DNA of 64,000 nucleotides from positions 550,696,630-550,760,629 of the forward strand of contig CM046882.1 of the NCBI GenBank assembly GCA_025667525.1, given 5' to 3'. The position numbers and the translations under genes were made by a program. Below, piece after piece: positions 23,039 through 40,700 of the stretch (position 1 is its first letter; every line of letters starts with the position of its first letter). The stretch is from Glebionis coronaria. Lineage: Eukaryota; Streptophyta; Magnoliopsida; Asterales; Asteraceae. The notes below the pieces were generated by a model. The model saw nothing but the letters and a program-made list of their open reading frames with translations. It searched no databases and was not told where the DNA came from.

Positions 23039-23881
23039 ATGGCTGGTTTACCTCGTAAGGATAGATGGATTGATATGACTAATGTAGTGGTTGGTGAGGA
23101 AGTAGATAACTTTGGTGCTAGTGACGATGAGGAGCCTTTTGAGTTTTTAGATGATGGGATTCCACTTACTGCAGTTGATCAGACAGAGCCTAAGTTGATA
23201 CAAGGTAGTTATGTTCCAAGGGTCAATGTTGTGCCACAGACTGTTCCAGATTGTCAGCGACCTGTTGTTCGTTCTTCGACTCCTACTTGTGATGCTTATA
23301 TTAGTAGTTTGCTTGGGATTGCATTTGCTAGGGGTGATGTTCATGTTGAGTCGAGTAGGGCTGCTAGTGCTCGATCTATTCATGATGGTATTCCTTAGGT
23401 TTATTGTCCAGGTCTTAGGTCTTATGATGATATTTTATGGTTTCTTAAGAAGTTTGATAGATCTTTGTTTGAAAGGTATTTGGTTGAGACTCGTGTGATT
23501 AGGAGGTTTGAGCAGAATGAGAAACATTTTGACAGGTTTGTTGGTAGTGTGAGGAGGTCAGAGTTTGTTAGGGCAAGGGAAATGGATGAGGTTGTTAGAT
23601 TAAGATCTACGGTGTTGAATTTGAGTGGTCAAGTTGAAAGGTTACGTAGGGAGCAGGAAAGGAATGCAAGGTTGAGTGAATGGGGTTTGTCGATGAGATC
23701 TTTTCCTAGTCGAGGTATTGTGATTCGTGATGTGCCGAATCAGGTTGAAGCTCAAGTGTTGGTGAAGCCAAGTGAAGGAAGTAGTCGTAAGGGGAAGGAA
23801 AAAGTGGAGGAAGAATCTGATGATGATAACAGCAGTGATGACGAGCCGATGTACAAGACGCTGCGGGGATTTGATGTTTAG
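23039..23881 (+). pseudogene. Extra ORF upstream of gag in B, one in-frame stop
   Basis: A frame of 280 codons runs from ATG at 23039 to TAG at 23879-23881, interrupted only by TAG at 23396-23398. The N-terminal half is acidic (ASDDEEPFEFLDDG) and Ser/Val-rich; the C-terminal half is basic and helical with a likely coiled coil (VVRLRSTVLNLSGQVERLRR, about residues 185-215) and a Ser/Asp/Glu-rich tail before YKTLRGFDV. It resembles no gag, pol or chromodomain segment I know. It lies between the primer site and gag, where most Tekay-like elements have only leader. Extra ORFs of this kind are described for some large plant LTR elements (for example Ogre). Function unknown. Confidence 0.6.
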
Positions 23882-24278
23882 TTCTTTATGTTGTTTTTAT
23901 TTATCCTTGTTGTAATAGAACTTTTGTAGACTCGTACTCTAGTTTGTGATGAAACTTAATGACTTTTAAGTTTGTTGTGATGAAGGATTGTAGTGACATC
24001 ACTTGTCACAATTTTGTGGAGATTTTCCAAAGCAATCCAAAATTACCTTCATGACTTATGATTTGTCTTATTAGTTCTTTTGTGAATTGGTTAATGATTC
24101 ATTTTGAATTGTGTTGTTGGTGCATGTTGTATCCATGTTACATCTTGATAGAGAAATCCTTCTTCTTATCTTGATATGAATACTTACTTGTTCTTTTTCT
24201 GTTATGGTTATACAGGAAGGAGTTGGGAGGCATTTTTCTGACTTTACTAAATTATTGTTTGGTTAGTTTCCTGTAAAC
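23882..24278 (+). other. Spacer between the extra ORF and gag of B
   Basis: AT-rich, with no frame. TTATGGTTATACAG near 24215 looks like a splice acceptor that would place gag downstream of a spliced leader, but no paired donor can be assigned with confidence. Confidence 0.4.
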
Positions 24279-25501
24279 ATGCCGCCTAAATTGACGACTG
24301 CTACTGTTAATACCATAATTGAGCAAGCTATCGCTAGAGCTTTGGAAGCTGAACGTGCTGTGAGGAACCAAGAGGCTGAGAATAGGAATGCTGCTGGTCA
24401 GGTTGGAGGGAATGTTGGAAATCAGGTTGGAGGTAATGCTGATGAGCAAGTAGAAGGAAATGTCGCGGGATAAGTTGGAGGTAATGCTGTTGTTCAGCAG
24501 ATTCAGAAGGAATGTTCTTATGCTAGTTTCATGAAATGTGGACCTACCCAATTTCGTGGTACTGGTGGTGCATTGGAATTAAGGAGGTGGATTGAGAAGA
24601 TTGAAAATACTTTTGAAATCAGTGGATGTTCAGAAGCTAGTAAGGTAAAATTTGCTGCAGCTACTTTTCAGGATGATGCATTGAGTTGGTAGAATAGTCA
24701 AGTAGCTACTGTGGGATTGGTTGAAGCTAATGCTAGAACATGGACTGTGACTAAGGGACTGTTGACTGCTAAGTTTTGTCCTGAGGAAGAGTTAGGTCAG
24801 TTGGAAGATGAATTAAGACATTTGGTGTTGAGGAACAATGATACTGTAGCTTATACAAGGAGAATTTCTGATTTATGTTTATTGTGTCCTGATGCGTTTG
24901 TTGATGACCATAAGAAGATGAAGCAGTATATTAGGGGTTTATCTAGTAATATCAAGAGAGAAACTACTTCGTCGAAACCCAAGTCATTTGATGAAGTTGT
25001 TCAAATAGCTCATGCTTTAATGGATGTAAAGCTGCAGGATCGAAAGGATAGTATTGCTGAAGGGAATAAGAGAAAGTGGGAAGCTGCACACTCAAGTCAA
25101 GGGCAGAATCGAGGTGGTTATCGTAATTACAATAACCAAGGACCGAATAGGAATCAACAATATAATTTGAGAAGGAATGATGGTGTTCGTGCTGCCACAG
25201 GAATCAAGGTTTCAAGGTGAATCTGAAGTGTGGTCTATGTAATCTGTATCATGTTGGAAATTGTCCACCTGCTTGCAACAAGTGTGGGAAGGCCGGACAT
25301 AAGATGGCAGATTGTAGAAACAAGGGTGTAGCCACTGGGGCCAATGCTATTAAGGTAGTTTACTGTTCTGGATGTGGAGGCTGTGGACATAAGCAAGGGA
25401 ACTGTCCGAGGGTTAGCATACGACAGGGAGGCAATGTTGCTGTTGTTGCTGCTGGGATTGCTGCTCCAGCCTATGTCGTGGGAGATGCTGACAAACCTTA
25501 A
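24279..25501 (+). pseudogene. Gag of element B (two stops, one frameshift)
   Basis: The chain starts MPPKLTTATV and has a Gly/Asn/Gln-rich linker with VGGN repeats, then the retrotransposon capsid domain (FRGTGGALELRRWIEKIE near 24556; the GQLEDELRHLVL region near 24795; IRGLSSNIK near 24934). Two zinc-knuckle-like motifs follow, C-x2-C-x4-H-x4-C at about 25274-25320 (CNKCGKAGHKMADC) and CSGCGGCGHKQGNC at about 25365-25410. In-frame stops: TAA 24471-24473 and TAG 24690-24692. A shift near 25205 moves the knuckles to another frame. The premature stops fit C-to-T or G-to-A changes in CAA and TGG codons. Confidence 0.85.
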
Positions 25502-28852
<3,351 letters not shown>

Positions 28853-28874
28853 GCGTCGCGGACGTCGCTTCTTT

Positions 28875-28888
28875 TAAGAAGGGGGGGA
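28875..28888 (+). promoter_or_regulatory. Polypurine tract of B
   Basis: TAAGAAGGGGGGGA directly before the 3' LTR start TGTGACAACC; it would prime plus-strand synthesis. Confidence 0.85.
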
Positions 28889-28987
28889 TGTGACAACCCA
28901 AAACCGAGGTCATTGCTTAATCTTATTTTATGATTATTTTTGAAATTTTTGGATAAGTTTGAACGATATTTATTTTTGGAGGTTTAA
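28889..28987 (+). repeat. 3' LTR of B, first part
   Basis: It matches 11150-11247. It is cut by element D after TTTAA (28983-28987), which is repeated at 41211-41215. Confidence 0.92.
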
Positions 28988-31900
28988 TGTGACAATCCGT
29001 TAATTTATGGTTTATATTTTATTCTCAAATTTCATTTAAAAACATTATTTTAATGTTATATTATGAACTCACTTATTTTTGGGAAGAAATTTGGATTTAC
29101 GTCTTGAAGTAGCATCGACTACGTCTAAACCGGAGGATTCTACGTTACGTGCTTACGTTTACATACACCATTTTGGTGACAGTCCGACATTTCAGGAAAT
29201 AAATTTATCCGTGAACATTATTTTGGGATTTTAATTTTGATTTGGTTCATAAACTCACAAATTTACGAGAAGAGATTAGGACTTACGTTCATAATTTAGC
29301 GTCCTTTACGACTAAACCGGAAACCTTAAGATTACGTATTTACGTTTTTGAACTCCGTTTTTTATGAGACAATTTTTATTAGATTCGTTTTGTGCCGTTG
29401 ATTCATAATTTATAAAAACGTTTTTCGTAAAACGACCCGAGGGCACGCAAATCAAGGAAACTAGAATCGAAGAATACCCGTAAATTAGTGGGATGGGACA
29501 AAACAAGTTTATCCTACCCCACTCAAAAGAGATGGCCAAAAGAGGACACCACATCATAAGATGTGGCAACATTTTAGCTAGAAAGCTAACACATGTTAGC
29601 ATAAGCTTAACATATAAGCTAACTTAGCACAAAACCACCAAAACCACTTCATTCATACCATTTACACTTAGCAACTCATGCAAACCACTCACCAAACTCT
29701 CTCATCTCTCAATATTTCGTCCACTCTTCACCCAAAACAACCCCCATTTTATCTTGATTCAATCATAAGTCATATGTATAATTTACATATGATGAAAACC
29801 CATTGAAGTTATAAAGATTGGAGGTGATCTTAACATGTAAAAAGGAGTTTTCAAGGGAGTTTGGGGCTGATTTCTCAAGGAGTTTTCATGAAGAACAAGG
29901 GCTGATTTTTGGAGGAATCTACAAATACTTGGTGATCCTAGAAGTTATGTTGATATCTCATAAGATTGGTTACCCAAAACCCAGTCTTGTTCATCATCAA
30001 CCCCATTTTTTCATCACTTTGGTGGTATAGAGATTTTTCTTCCCATCCTCTTGTTATTTTGATTATGTAATCATGTATTTTCTTTCTTATTGTATATGTA
30101 TATGATTAATATATGATGATAAAAATGTTGTGTGGGGATCAAGTGTTGATAAATATGATTAAAAAGATGAAAAACCATAAGAAACAAGGCTAAAATCTTG
30201 CTTAAATTGTTGGCTGTATAAAAACAGTAAGTAACCAAGTTATGAACTGATAAAATTGCATGGTGGAATCCATTTACAGTAAGTGTTAGATGTCATACAC
30301 ATGTGAGAGTTGTCCATGCAATGGAATCATCAAAATGAGTGAGATATGATCAAAACAAGATTAGTGTATCAATCTGAATTGTCTGTTTTGTAGGGACTGT
30401 TAAGGATAGTTAGACATGGAATGAGCAGTAGCTATAACTAACTTATTTGTAGCACATAATATGAAGTTTATACCATCCAAAAATGAGCTTCTATCCCCTT
30501 ATAGAACTCAATATATGATCAAAATGGTGAAGATGAAACTAAAAATCAGATTTTGAAGAATTAATGTTTTATAGTATTATATAAGCACTCAAACTAATAT
30601 AGTATAAAATGTGAATTAAACCCCACTAACTTATATTTAATTTATATAAAAATGCATAAGGATAAATAAATGGACATTATATAAAAATGGTAGTTTGGTA
30701 AGTTTTATAAGTTATAAAAACTATATACTAAGTTTTACGTCTTTTCGGCTAAAACCGAAAGATTAACGTTTTTGTTAAATAAAACTTAGACGGTTGGACC
30801 CGTCTAATGTAAACTTTTATAAACTCACATACTGATATATAAACATATATAACAAGTAAAAATCGATAAAACCCGAGCTTTACAACATATAGACATTAAC
30901 GGGCCAAAGTAGCCTTAATGGACAATAAACCCGACTAATTTGGTAAAACACTTATAAACATATTTATTGGGCTTAACCCACTGGGGCCCAACATATAAAG
31001 TATAATACTGATAATAAAAGTATAATTGGGCTAATGAATAGTATTGGGCTTGTAATAGGCCCATTGGGCTTTAAAATGTAAACAAGTTGAACTAGTGTAA
31101 CTAGTCTTGAAAATTTCCAACACATAAACACTATAATGAATGAGTAAAGATGTATAAACCCACTTGATCATCATCATATATATAAAATCATCATATGTAT
31201 ACCTAATTATTATTTTGATAAAGTCATTGGACAAGAGTCTAAGACGAGTATTATTTGTCTAGGTTTTCGTGATTGAAGCACGTACCGTACATCCGAATTG
31301 CCGATAACCCGCCTTCCCACATCAACGTGAGTTCATAGCCTCACACTCTTTTGAATGTTTTTAAGAAATGTTTTATAAACCCGCGAGGGAGATAACATGT
31401 TAGTTTTTATAAAATAGGACACTAGTTGTCCCGATTGTCTGTTTATTGATTTGGACCGAAATGATTGTATGACCCGATGAATGATTAAATGACCCGATAG
31501 ATGAGATAAAATGGATTATTAAAGTTAGGTTATGTCACTAAAAGTCCCATTAGCATGAATTGTGAACTACCGGGATTTGGTACACGCTTATGCATATAAT
31601 AGTACTATTTGGGGACGATCACCCCAATTCGCGCCTTGACGGTTGATCCCCGTCGTGCCACATTGATTGGTAAGCGAATTTATGTATGAGAAGATTTACA
31701 CAAGCGTGATTATTGTGACGATACGCTAATTTAGATGGGAAAATGAGTTTCGGGTTAGCTACCCGTTGTTTGTTGTAGTAAGGTAACAATGTCATGCGAC
31801 TTATAATAATCCAATTAACGAAATACTGCTATACGCACTGAATTACAATGAATTGCCTGACTAGCAATACGGGGTCTTATTATTGATTTTATGTTCGTGT

Positions 31901-32465
31901 TTTGGTTTTTTATAACCATATTCATATAACGGTTTTTATTTAATCTATACAACATTATAAAACGTATTGTATGTTGTTTTTAACGACAATGGTTCGTATA
32001 ATGATTTTGAAGGCGAAAGCCTATATTATGATTTTGATAAGGATTTGTATAAAATGACTTTGGCTATTTTACGGCCTATTACAATGATTTGTACAAAATG
32101 ATTTTCGGTAATAATTTTATACCGATGTTATATTGATGGATTTTATTAAACTCTATGAATTCACTCGGCGTTATCGCTGACCTTTTCTTTTAACATGTTT
32201 TGTCTCAGGTACTTGAAGGTAATTCTCGGGAAGACAACAAGAATTCATGGCCCGCACTTAAATAATAATTTCCATTCAAATGCTTTGTAAAACCTGTATG
32301 AAATACAATGACTTGGGACCTATGTAAACTTGCTATTTATGAATGGAAATGCTTTATTATTAAACAACGCGATTTTTAAGCGTTGTCTATGATGTGAGTA
32401 ATGTGTTATCCTGTAACACCAAAGAGTCTTCCGCTATTGAATTGTGTATATTTGGGGGTGTTACA
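28988..32465 (+). repeat. 5' LTR of D
   Basis: It starts TGTGACAATCCG and ends GGGGGTGTTACA. It includes a small ORF (29818-30030) conserved in the other LTR only because the LTRs are near-identical. Confidence 0.93.
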
Positions 32466-35400
32466 GTTTGCTACCAGAGCTCTCGTTATAGAGAACGAAA
32501 GATTTTTAAAACCAAGGTTTTGAATAAAACATTTCAAAATCTTTTAACTATAAACATTTTTCTAAAAATGTCTAAAAATCATTTGGCTATAACGGTGCCG
32601 AAGAATTCCCGAGTTACCGACAAGGCCAGACTGAGAAGTGTTATTTTAATATATATATATAACTTGGATGATATATATATATATGATGTAATTTTATTAC
32701 ATGATTGTTTGATGATTATTTTGATATTTATACGAGGTATTTATACGACGTAGATTGTCACAAGGAACCCTAAATCCCCTAGTAAATTAATCGAAGCTAT
32801 TCTCGTAGGAATTCTAGCTATCCTAGATCTAAACCAAGTTGTGGATATCTATGATCCCAACAAAATGGTTGATATTCGTAGAAATGTAGATAGTAGTTGA
32901 TTGTAATCTTGAAGAAGAATTGGCGAGATTAAATCTGATATCGATGACATGACGATCTTTCCTTATAGAATGGAGTTTGATAAAACGTTACCACCTGGAA
33001 AGGTGTCATCTGATTCGTTGTCACCCAGTTCTTAAATTGAAATCGAAAGGGTGAATGTTGCACTTGAGGTTGTCATTGGAACCATTACCCAAAAGCCTCA
33101 TGCCACTAATACCTTTCCGAGAAGTCTGATTGAATGTGTTAGTCATTTAATACTAGTGACTCATTTGATAATTGTTGTTGTAAGAACTATAGGATTGGAA
33201 ATAAGTGTTGTTCATATCGAGCTTTTATTGCCCTATTAAGGTCTAAGAATAAGGTTGAAAGTATTGGAGAATGATGTAGGATATCGCATTGAGTATAAGT
33301 TGATTGAAACTTGAATAAAGTAAAATTTAACCCGTATGGAATATGAGATTATTAAGAGGAAGTCATTAAGTCCTGTGATTGAATTATAAGGTTTTAATTG
33401 ATTGTTGATTCGTGTTAAGTGTTGTTCCTAGGCCATTGTCCAATGACGAGGATGCCCAGTGTCCAACAAATAAATTGAAGAAATCTTCTTTTGAATTGGG
33501 ACCGATGGATCTTTCGGGACATGTGGAACACCTAATGACCCTTGTAGATTAGTATTCATTATGCAATCTTTTAAAAATCCCTAACTTAACTGAGACATCA
33601 GTTGGTAGGACGAGTTCTTGGAATTGTATGACATAGTGACACATAATGTGTTACGGTACAATTTTGACTTGTTTGTGATTAATGAAAAGACTACCATTGA
33701 TTTCTAAATTCTACATGTATCGATGTTATCTATCTTTTATTGCTTCATCCTAATGTTCGCATTAGTGATGCAACCATTGAATAAGTACTCATCTCGATTA
33801 GAGTTACGGTGTGAATTATTCTTTTTGAGTGCCATCGAGGTCATGAACCTCATGATTAAGTGGCTAAGCTCATTTCCTATTATATTGTAGTTAGTTCTTG
33901 GTGAACAACTTTTCATCACTCTTTTGTAGATCACTCATTGTTTTTATAAGATAAAACAGTATCCTTTGAGAAAATTGAATTTTCATCACTATATGGATTA
34001 TTTAAAGTGAGACTTATAAATAATCATTATTGAAATAAAGTTGATTATGAAATACCTAGGAGAACTTAATTGTTTTCATAACAAAGAAAATCTTTGTAAA
34101 TTTATTTTTGATTCTTATTTAAGAATTAAGCATGAAAATGTTTTTATTACAAACATGATGATTAAATTTTGACGAACTGAGTATTGCATCGTTAATCTTG
34201 AAATTGTATATAGTTGCGCGCCTACATACAATTTGGAATAGACCATGCAAGGCTGATTAGTAGTCACCATAAAACTGATTAATAAACACTACATTTTCTT
34301 TGAAGATTGTGAAAGATTAAATTTTATGAGATCTACAAGAAGTGAAAAGTAGGGACATAGTGTTAGGGACACCTACATATGTGCCTGTAGCATCTATTCT
34401 TCTGAATCGAATTCACTCATCTGTGGAAATTGTCTTATTTGACAATTGATATTCTCTCCTTATCCAATTCTCCCGTGGTGAGATTCTTTGAAAAAGTATC
34501 TGATTACCGAGTGTTGATACCCGACTGGATGTATCGACGTTCCTATCATTTCTTTTGATTAGATTTCATTTGAATGACCTGGGTAACGATCTGAGGAGCT
34601 TTCGAATGCGTACTCAAATTAGGAAAACATGGATATACTCATATTCGTTAATGTTTTCGTCTGTATCTGATTTGAAGTTCTCTCGCGTAGATTATGCGTT
34701 GACCTTACTCTTTTAAGGTTAGTTATGTCTCCTGATATCCTTGAATTTGTGAAGGATTATGAGTTATTATTAGTCTTTTGAGAAGTTCACATCTTATCGA
34801 CGGCAATAAAATTGAAAAGTTGATAGTGCCAGTGGAATAGATTGATTGATTATGACATGAAGACATTGTCTTAATTGATGGGAACTCGAGTAGAATTCCC
34901 CTATAAGATAAGATGTTGATTATCAAAAGTGATATAAATAATTCTTGATGGATGACCATATCCTGCATTTAGAATTGAAAATATACCGTGAATGGTTATG
35001 AACTAGTCATAGATATTATAATCTAGAAAGAAATTAATATGAATTTATTAAAAGATGTGTCTGTTATCTGAAACTTTAGGAGATATTTGTTGGTGAATTA
35101 AAAGAAGAGAGAGTTTTCGGAGAAAGCTTTTATTCTACCAAGCTCGTCATCATGAAGAGCTATGGTGTTATTATTTCTTATATATATTGATTACCGTGAA
35201 CTAAGTAAATTGACGATTAACAATCTATATCCACTACCCAAGATGATAGATTGTTCGATCATTTACAAGGTTCTAGCGTATGTTCTAAAGATTTGATCCA
35301 CGACATGGTTATCATCAACTTCGCGTCCGCGAAAAAGATTATCTATTCCAATCACTACATCCGGTACTTGTAATGAACATTATGAGTTTCACGTGATGTC

Positions 35401-37731
35401 ATTTGGATTGACTAATACACATGTAGCATCCATAAATTGGGTGAATCACGTGTGAAGGCTGTAATTTGATAAATTAATGCTTGTGATCATTGAGGACCAT
35501 CTGTTTGTTTATAAAAATAAGAATGAGTTAATAATTAGTTATAGACTGCCCTAAATTGGCCGAACAATGAAAACATGTACCTTGAGTATTTAACATATGA
35601 TTTAAGACTTAATCCTTTACATTATTCGACCGTGTGATTAAAAGATAATGGAATCTATATTGACTCTTCAAAAAGTAAGAGCCCTTTTAAGACTTTGGGT
35701 TTTACCAAAAAGAAAGTGCAAATGTGTTTTGACAAATGTTTTATCAAAAGAATTTTTAAGGAATCATTCCCTTAAATCCAGAACATTTAACTAAACTCAA
35801 GTTTAGGGGTAAATGTTTGTGTATACCTCAAGACAACCTAAGAGGGATTGAGGAAACCATTTAAACCATGACTTGAAATTTGAAACGACAATTTTTGCTT
35901 TTCACAGATTTTTCGAACATTTACAAATCTTATTAATTATTTTCAATAAATCAACAGAAAATCGTGTTAACTAAAATTCAAATTTATTTTGAATATCTTT
36001 ATATAATTGGACAGACTAAGAAAATTTAAAAACTTTTTGCGTTTACGTTTCATAAAAACTTAATATTTATTGTTAATTTACGTGTAATAATTATCGACGC
36101 TTTAAAACGTCGGATTGAGCAAAACTGATAAAAATGATAGTTGAGACGAAACTAAAACTTAGAAAATATGAAGAAAGAATTTCTGAGTAAATTGTAGACA
36201 TGATAATTATTTCATCAGGAAAGATGAATGTAAATACTGACGCATTATGTAAAAAGGATAAAGAACCAATTAGGATGTGTTTCTTAATAATGACTGTGCA
36301 AAATAAATTTCCAAACAATATAAAAATAGCTGATACTTATAAAAAGGATAATATAGATAATAAAAAGGGGGTTCGCGGCTAATGTGAACCATTAGAATTG
36401 AGAAGCCGATGGCGCTAAATGATTAAAAGGCCAGTTGTGATTGTCTAAATATTGAGGATTGTGAGATATATTTATGTTAGAATCTTGTAAGTATAAGTAT
36501 TTTATTCAAGACATTTATGATTTAAAGTATCTTTATCTGAAGAAGTTATACTGATGGAAAATTTCGAAGGCAGACATCGCCTCATACATTAGTAAACGTC
36601 TAGCTATTGCAAAGGTCATCATCTGAATTTGATTCGATTTGGGTCATCGTCGACAGACTGACCAAATCTTCTAATATCATTCCTGTTAATGATAATTCTC
36701 GATGAAGAAATTGACTCTTCATGTTTAAAAGAGTTGTGTAAACATAGTGTGCCGTATCAATCATCTCTATCAAGATCCTCGCTTCGCATCAAATTTCTAG
36801 AGATTTGCTCAGAAGTCACTGAGAACGAACCTTGAAGAGAATACTGTTTACCACCCCAATCGAAGGGACGAGGTAAAGTAACGATACAAAACACTAGAAG
36901 TGTTGTTTTATGCTTGAATGATTGACCTTTGGTAATAAACCGTATAATTGCTTTCCTTTGGAGAGATTATCATTGATAATTATCGTATTAAGGATCGAGA
37001 TCGAATCTCGTGAGGATCTAAAGATTAGAGCATCTGTAAGCAGGAGTTGGGATGAAGACATCCGACATACACCCATTGTGAGTTGAACATGTCTTTTAGG
37101 TTTAAGGTTTCCTATGATGGCGAACCTAACCTTACGAAATACCCAAACCGCGAGACGTGAAATGATTATTGAAATTAGGATATTATTATTGACTGCCGGT
37201 AGTGGGCAGGAGGTTATGTGAATATGAAATGTAGATCTTGAAGTGCCAGATGGGTAGCGAAGTTATGCCAAAAATTTTAACCATGGAAAAATGAATTGAT
37301 GATCTGAAATATCATGGGATATAAGTCCCCGTCGTATGGGACCATTGAGATGATGTAAAAGATTGGTTTGAAAGGCATATACGCTGGATCTACCCTAAGA
37401 CTTCAAGAGCTGCGTGAAATATGATTTGTATATCTAACTTGATGAAATGTATATCAAGTGAAAATTTGAATTCTTCTTGATAAAGTTTAGATCGGCGAAA
37501 AGTTGCATTCATCAGAAACCCGTGAACATCATGGATAGAGAAAGTAAGTCAACATTTAGCCTGATCTTATTCCCGTAATTATGTTTGAAGAAACTCGCAT
37601 ATTGTAATGGATTACACTTATGAGAAAAGACCGAATGTGGAGGAAATACCCACATGGCTTTAACTCTATAACAAGAGAGTAGTAAGATAAGATGATCTTT
37701 GAGGACAAAGATCCTGTTTAGGGGTAAATGC
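32466..37731 (+). pseudogene. Degenerate gag-pol remnant of D
   Basis: Short fragments of a Ty3/gypsy polyprotein in shifting frames: RT around 35190-35540 (DYRELSKLTINNLYPLPK, EFHVMSFGLTN) and an integrase core piece near 36620-36680 ([15 protein letters not shown]). The RT active-site box reads VIIEDHLF at about 35500, so the first Asp of the FIDD motif is Glu. A fragment near 32950-33230 (PPGKVSSDS) is shared with D' but not identified. No ORF exceeds about 120 codons. The same arrangement of fragments occurs in D'. Confidence 0.75.
32469..32480 (+). promoter_or_regulatory. Degenerate primer-binding site of D
   Basis: TGCTACCAGAGC, two changes away from the tRNA-Met site TGGTATCAGAGC used by B, three bases after the LTR. 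Confidence 0.65.
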
Positions 37732-40700
37732 TGTGACAGTCCGTCAATTTATGGTTTATATTTTATTCTCAAATATTATTTAAAAACATTATTTTAATGT
37801 TATATTATGAACTCACTTATTTTTGGGAAGAAATTTGGATTTACGTCTTGAAGTAGCATCGACTACGTCCAAACCGGAGGATTCTACGTTACGTGCTTAC
37901 GTTTACATACACCATTTTGGTGACAGTCCGACATTTCAGGAAATAAATTTATCCGTGAACATTATTTTGGGATTTTAATTTTGATTTGGTTCATAAACTC
38001 ACAAATTTACGAGAAGAGATTAGGACTTACGTTCATAATTTAACGTCCTTTACGACTAAACCGGAAACCTTAAGATTACGTATTTACGTTTTTGAACTCC
38101 GTTTTTGATGAGACAATTTTTATTAGATTCGCTTTGTGCCGTTGATTCATAATTTATAAAAACTTTTTTCGTAAAACGACCTGAGGGCACGCAAATCGAG
38201 GAAACTAGAATCGAAGAATACCCGTAAATTAGTGGGATGGGACAAAACAAGTTTATCCCACCCCACTCAAAAGAGATGGCCAAAAGAGGACACCACATCA
38301 TAAGAAGTGGCACCATTTTAGCTAGAAAGCTAACACATGTTAGCATAAGCTTAACATGTAAGCTAACTTAGCACAAAACCAACAAAACCACTTCATTCAT
38401 ACCATTTACACTTAGCAACTCATGCAAACCACTCACCAAACTCTATCATCTCTCAATATTTCGTCCACTCTTCACCCAAAACAACCCCCATTTGATCTTT
38501 ATTCAATCATAAGTCATATGTATAATTTACATATGATGAAAACCCATTGAAGTTATAAAGATTGGAGGTGATCTTATCATGTAAAAAGGAGTTTTCAAGG
38601 GAGTTTGGGGCTGATTTCTCAAGGAGTTTTCATGAAGAACAAGGGCTGATTTTTGGAGGAATCTACAAATACTTGGTGATCCTAGAAGTGATGTTGATAT
38701 CTCATAAGATTGGTTACCCAAAACCAAGTCTTGTCCATCATCAACCCCATCTTTTCATCACTTTGGTGGTATAGAAATTTTTCTTCCCATCCTCTTGTTA
38801 TTTTGATTATGTAATCATGTATTTTCTTTCTTATTGTATATGTATATGATGAATATATGATGATAAAAATGTTGTGTGGGGATCAAGTGTTGATAAATAT
38901 GATTAAAAAGATGAAAAACCATAAGAAACAAGGCTAAAATCTTGCTTAAATTGTTGGCTGTATAAAAACAGTAAGTAACCAAGTTATGAACTGATAAAAC
39001 TGCATGGTGGAATCCATTTACAGTAAGTGTTAGATGTCATACACATGTGAGAGTTGGCCATGCAATGGAATCATCAAAATGAGTGAGATATGATGAAAAC
39101 AAGATTAGTGTACCAATCTGAATAGTCTGCTTTGTAGGGACTGTTAAGGATAGTTAGACATGGAATGAGCAGTAACTATAACTAACTTATTTGTAGCACA
39201 TAATATGAAGTTTATACCATCCAAAAATGAGCTTCTATCCCCTTATAGAACTCAATATATGATCAAAATGGTGAAGATGAAACTAAAAATCAGAATTTGA
39301 AGAATTAATGTTTAATAGTATTATATAAGCACTCAAACTAATATAGTATAAAATGTGAATTAAAACCCACTAACTTATATTTAATTTATATAAAAATGCA
39401 TATGGATAAATAAATGGACATTATATAAAAATGGTAGTTTGGTAAGTTTTATAAGTTATAAAAACTATATACTAAGTTTTACGTCTTTTCGGCTAAAACC
39501 GAAAGATTAACGTTTTTGTTAAATAAAACTTAGACGTTTGGACCCGTCTAATGTAAACTTTTATAAACTCACATACTGATATATAAACATATATAACAAG
39601 TAAAAATCGATAAAACCCGAGCTTTACAACATATAGACATTAACGGGCCAAAGTAGCCTTAATGGACAATAAACCCGACTAATTTGGTAAAACACTTATA
39701 AACATATTTATTGGGCTTAACCCATTTGGGCCCAACATATAAAGTATAATACTGATAATAAAAGTATAATTGGGCTAATGAATAGTATTGGGCTTGTAAT
39801 AGGCCCATTGGGCTTTAAAATGTAAACAAGTTGAACTAGTGTAACTAGTCTTGAAAATTGCCAACACATAAACACTATAATGAATGAGTAAATATGTATA
39901 AACCCACTTGATCATCATCATATATATAAAATCATCATATGTATACCTAATTATTATTTTTATTAAGTCATTGGACAAGAGTCTAAGACGAGTATTATTT
40001 GTCTAGGTTTTCGTGATTGAAGCACGTACCGTACATCCGAATTGCCGATAACCCGCCTTCCCACATCAACGTGAGTTCATAGCCTCGCACTCTTTTGAAT
40101 GTTTTTAAGAAATGTTTTATAAACCCGCGAGGGAGATAACATGTTAGTTTTTATAAAATAGGACACTAGTTGTCCCGATTGCCTGTTTATTGATTTGGAC
40201 CCGAATGATTGTATGACCCGATGAATGATTAAATGACCCGATAGATGAGATAAAATGGATTATTAAAGTTAGGTTATGTCACTAAAATCCCATTAGCATG
40301 AATTGTGAACTACCGGGATTTGGTAGACGCTTATGCATATAATAGTACTATTTGGGGACGATCACCCCAGTTCGCGCCTTGACGGTTGATCCCCGTCGTG
40401 CCACATTGATTGGTAAGCGAATTTATGTATGAGAAGATTTACACAAGCGTGATTATTGTGACGACACGCTAATTTAGATGGGAAAATGAGTTTCGGGTTA
40501 GCTACCCGTTGTTTGTTGTAGTAAGGTAACAATGTCATGCGGCTTATAATAATCCAATTAACGAAATACTGCTATACGCACTGAATTACAATGAATAGCC
40601 TGACTAGCAATACGGGGTCTTATTATTGATTTTATGTTCATGTTTTGGTTTTTCATAACCATATTCATATAACGGTTTTTATTTAATCTATACAACATTA

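Noticed and set aside
29818..30030. 70-codon ORF in the 5' LTR of D, repeated at 38562-38774
   Set aside because: Its conservation follows from the near-identity of the two LTRs; the minus-strand D' LTRs do not keep the frame, and no domain is visible.
32394..32753. 119-codon ORF spanning the LTR/internal border of D
   Set aside because: It crosses the LTR end and primer site and has no homology to gag; a chance frame.
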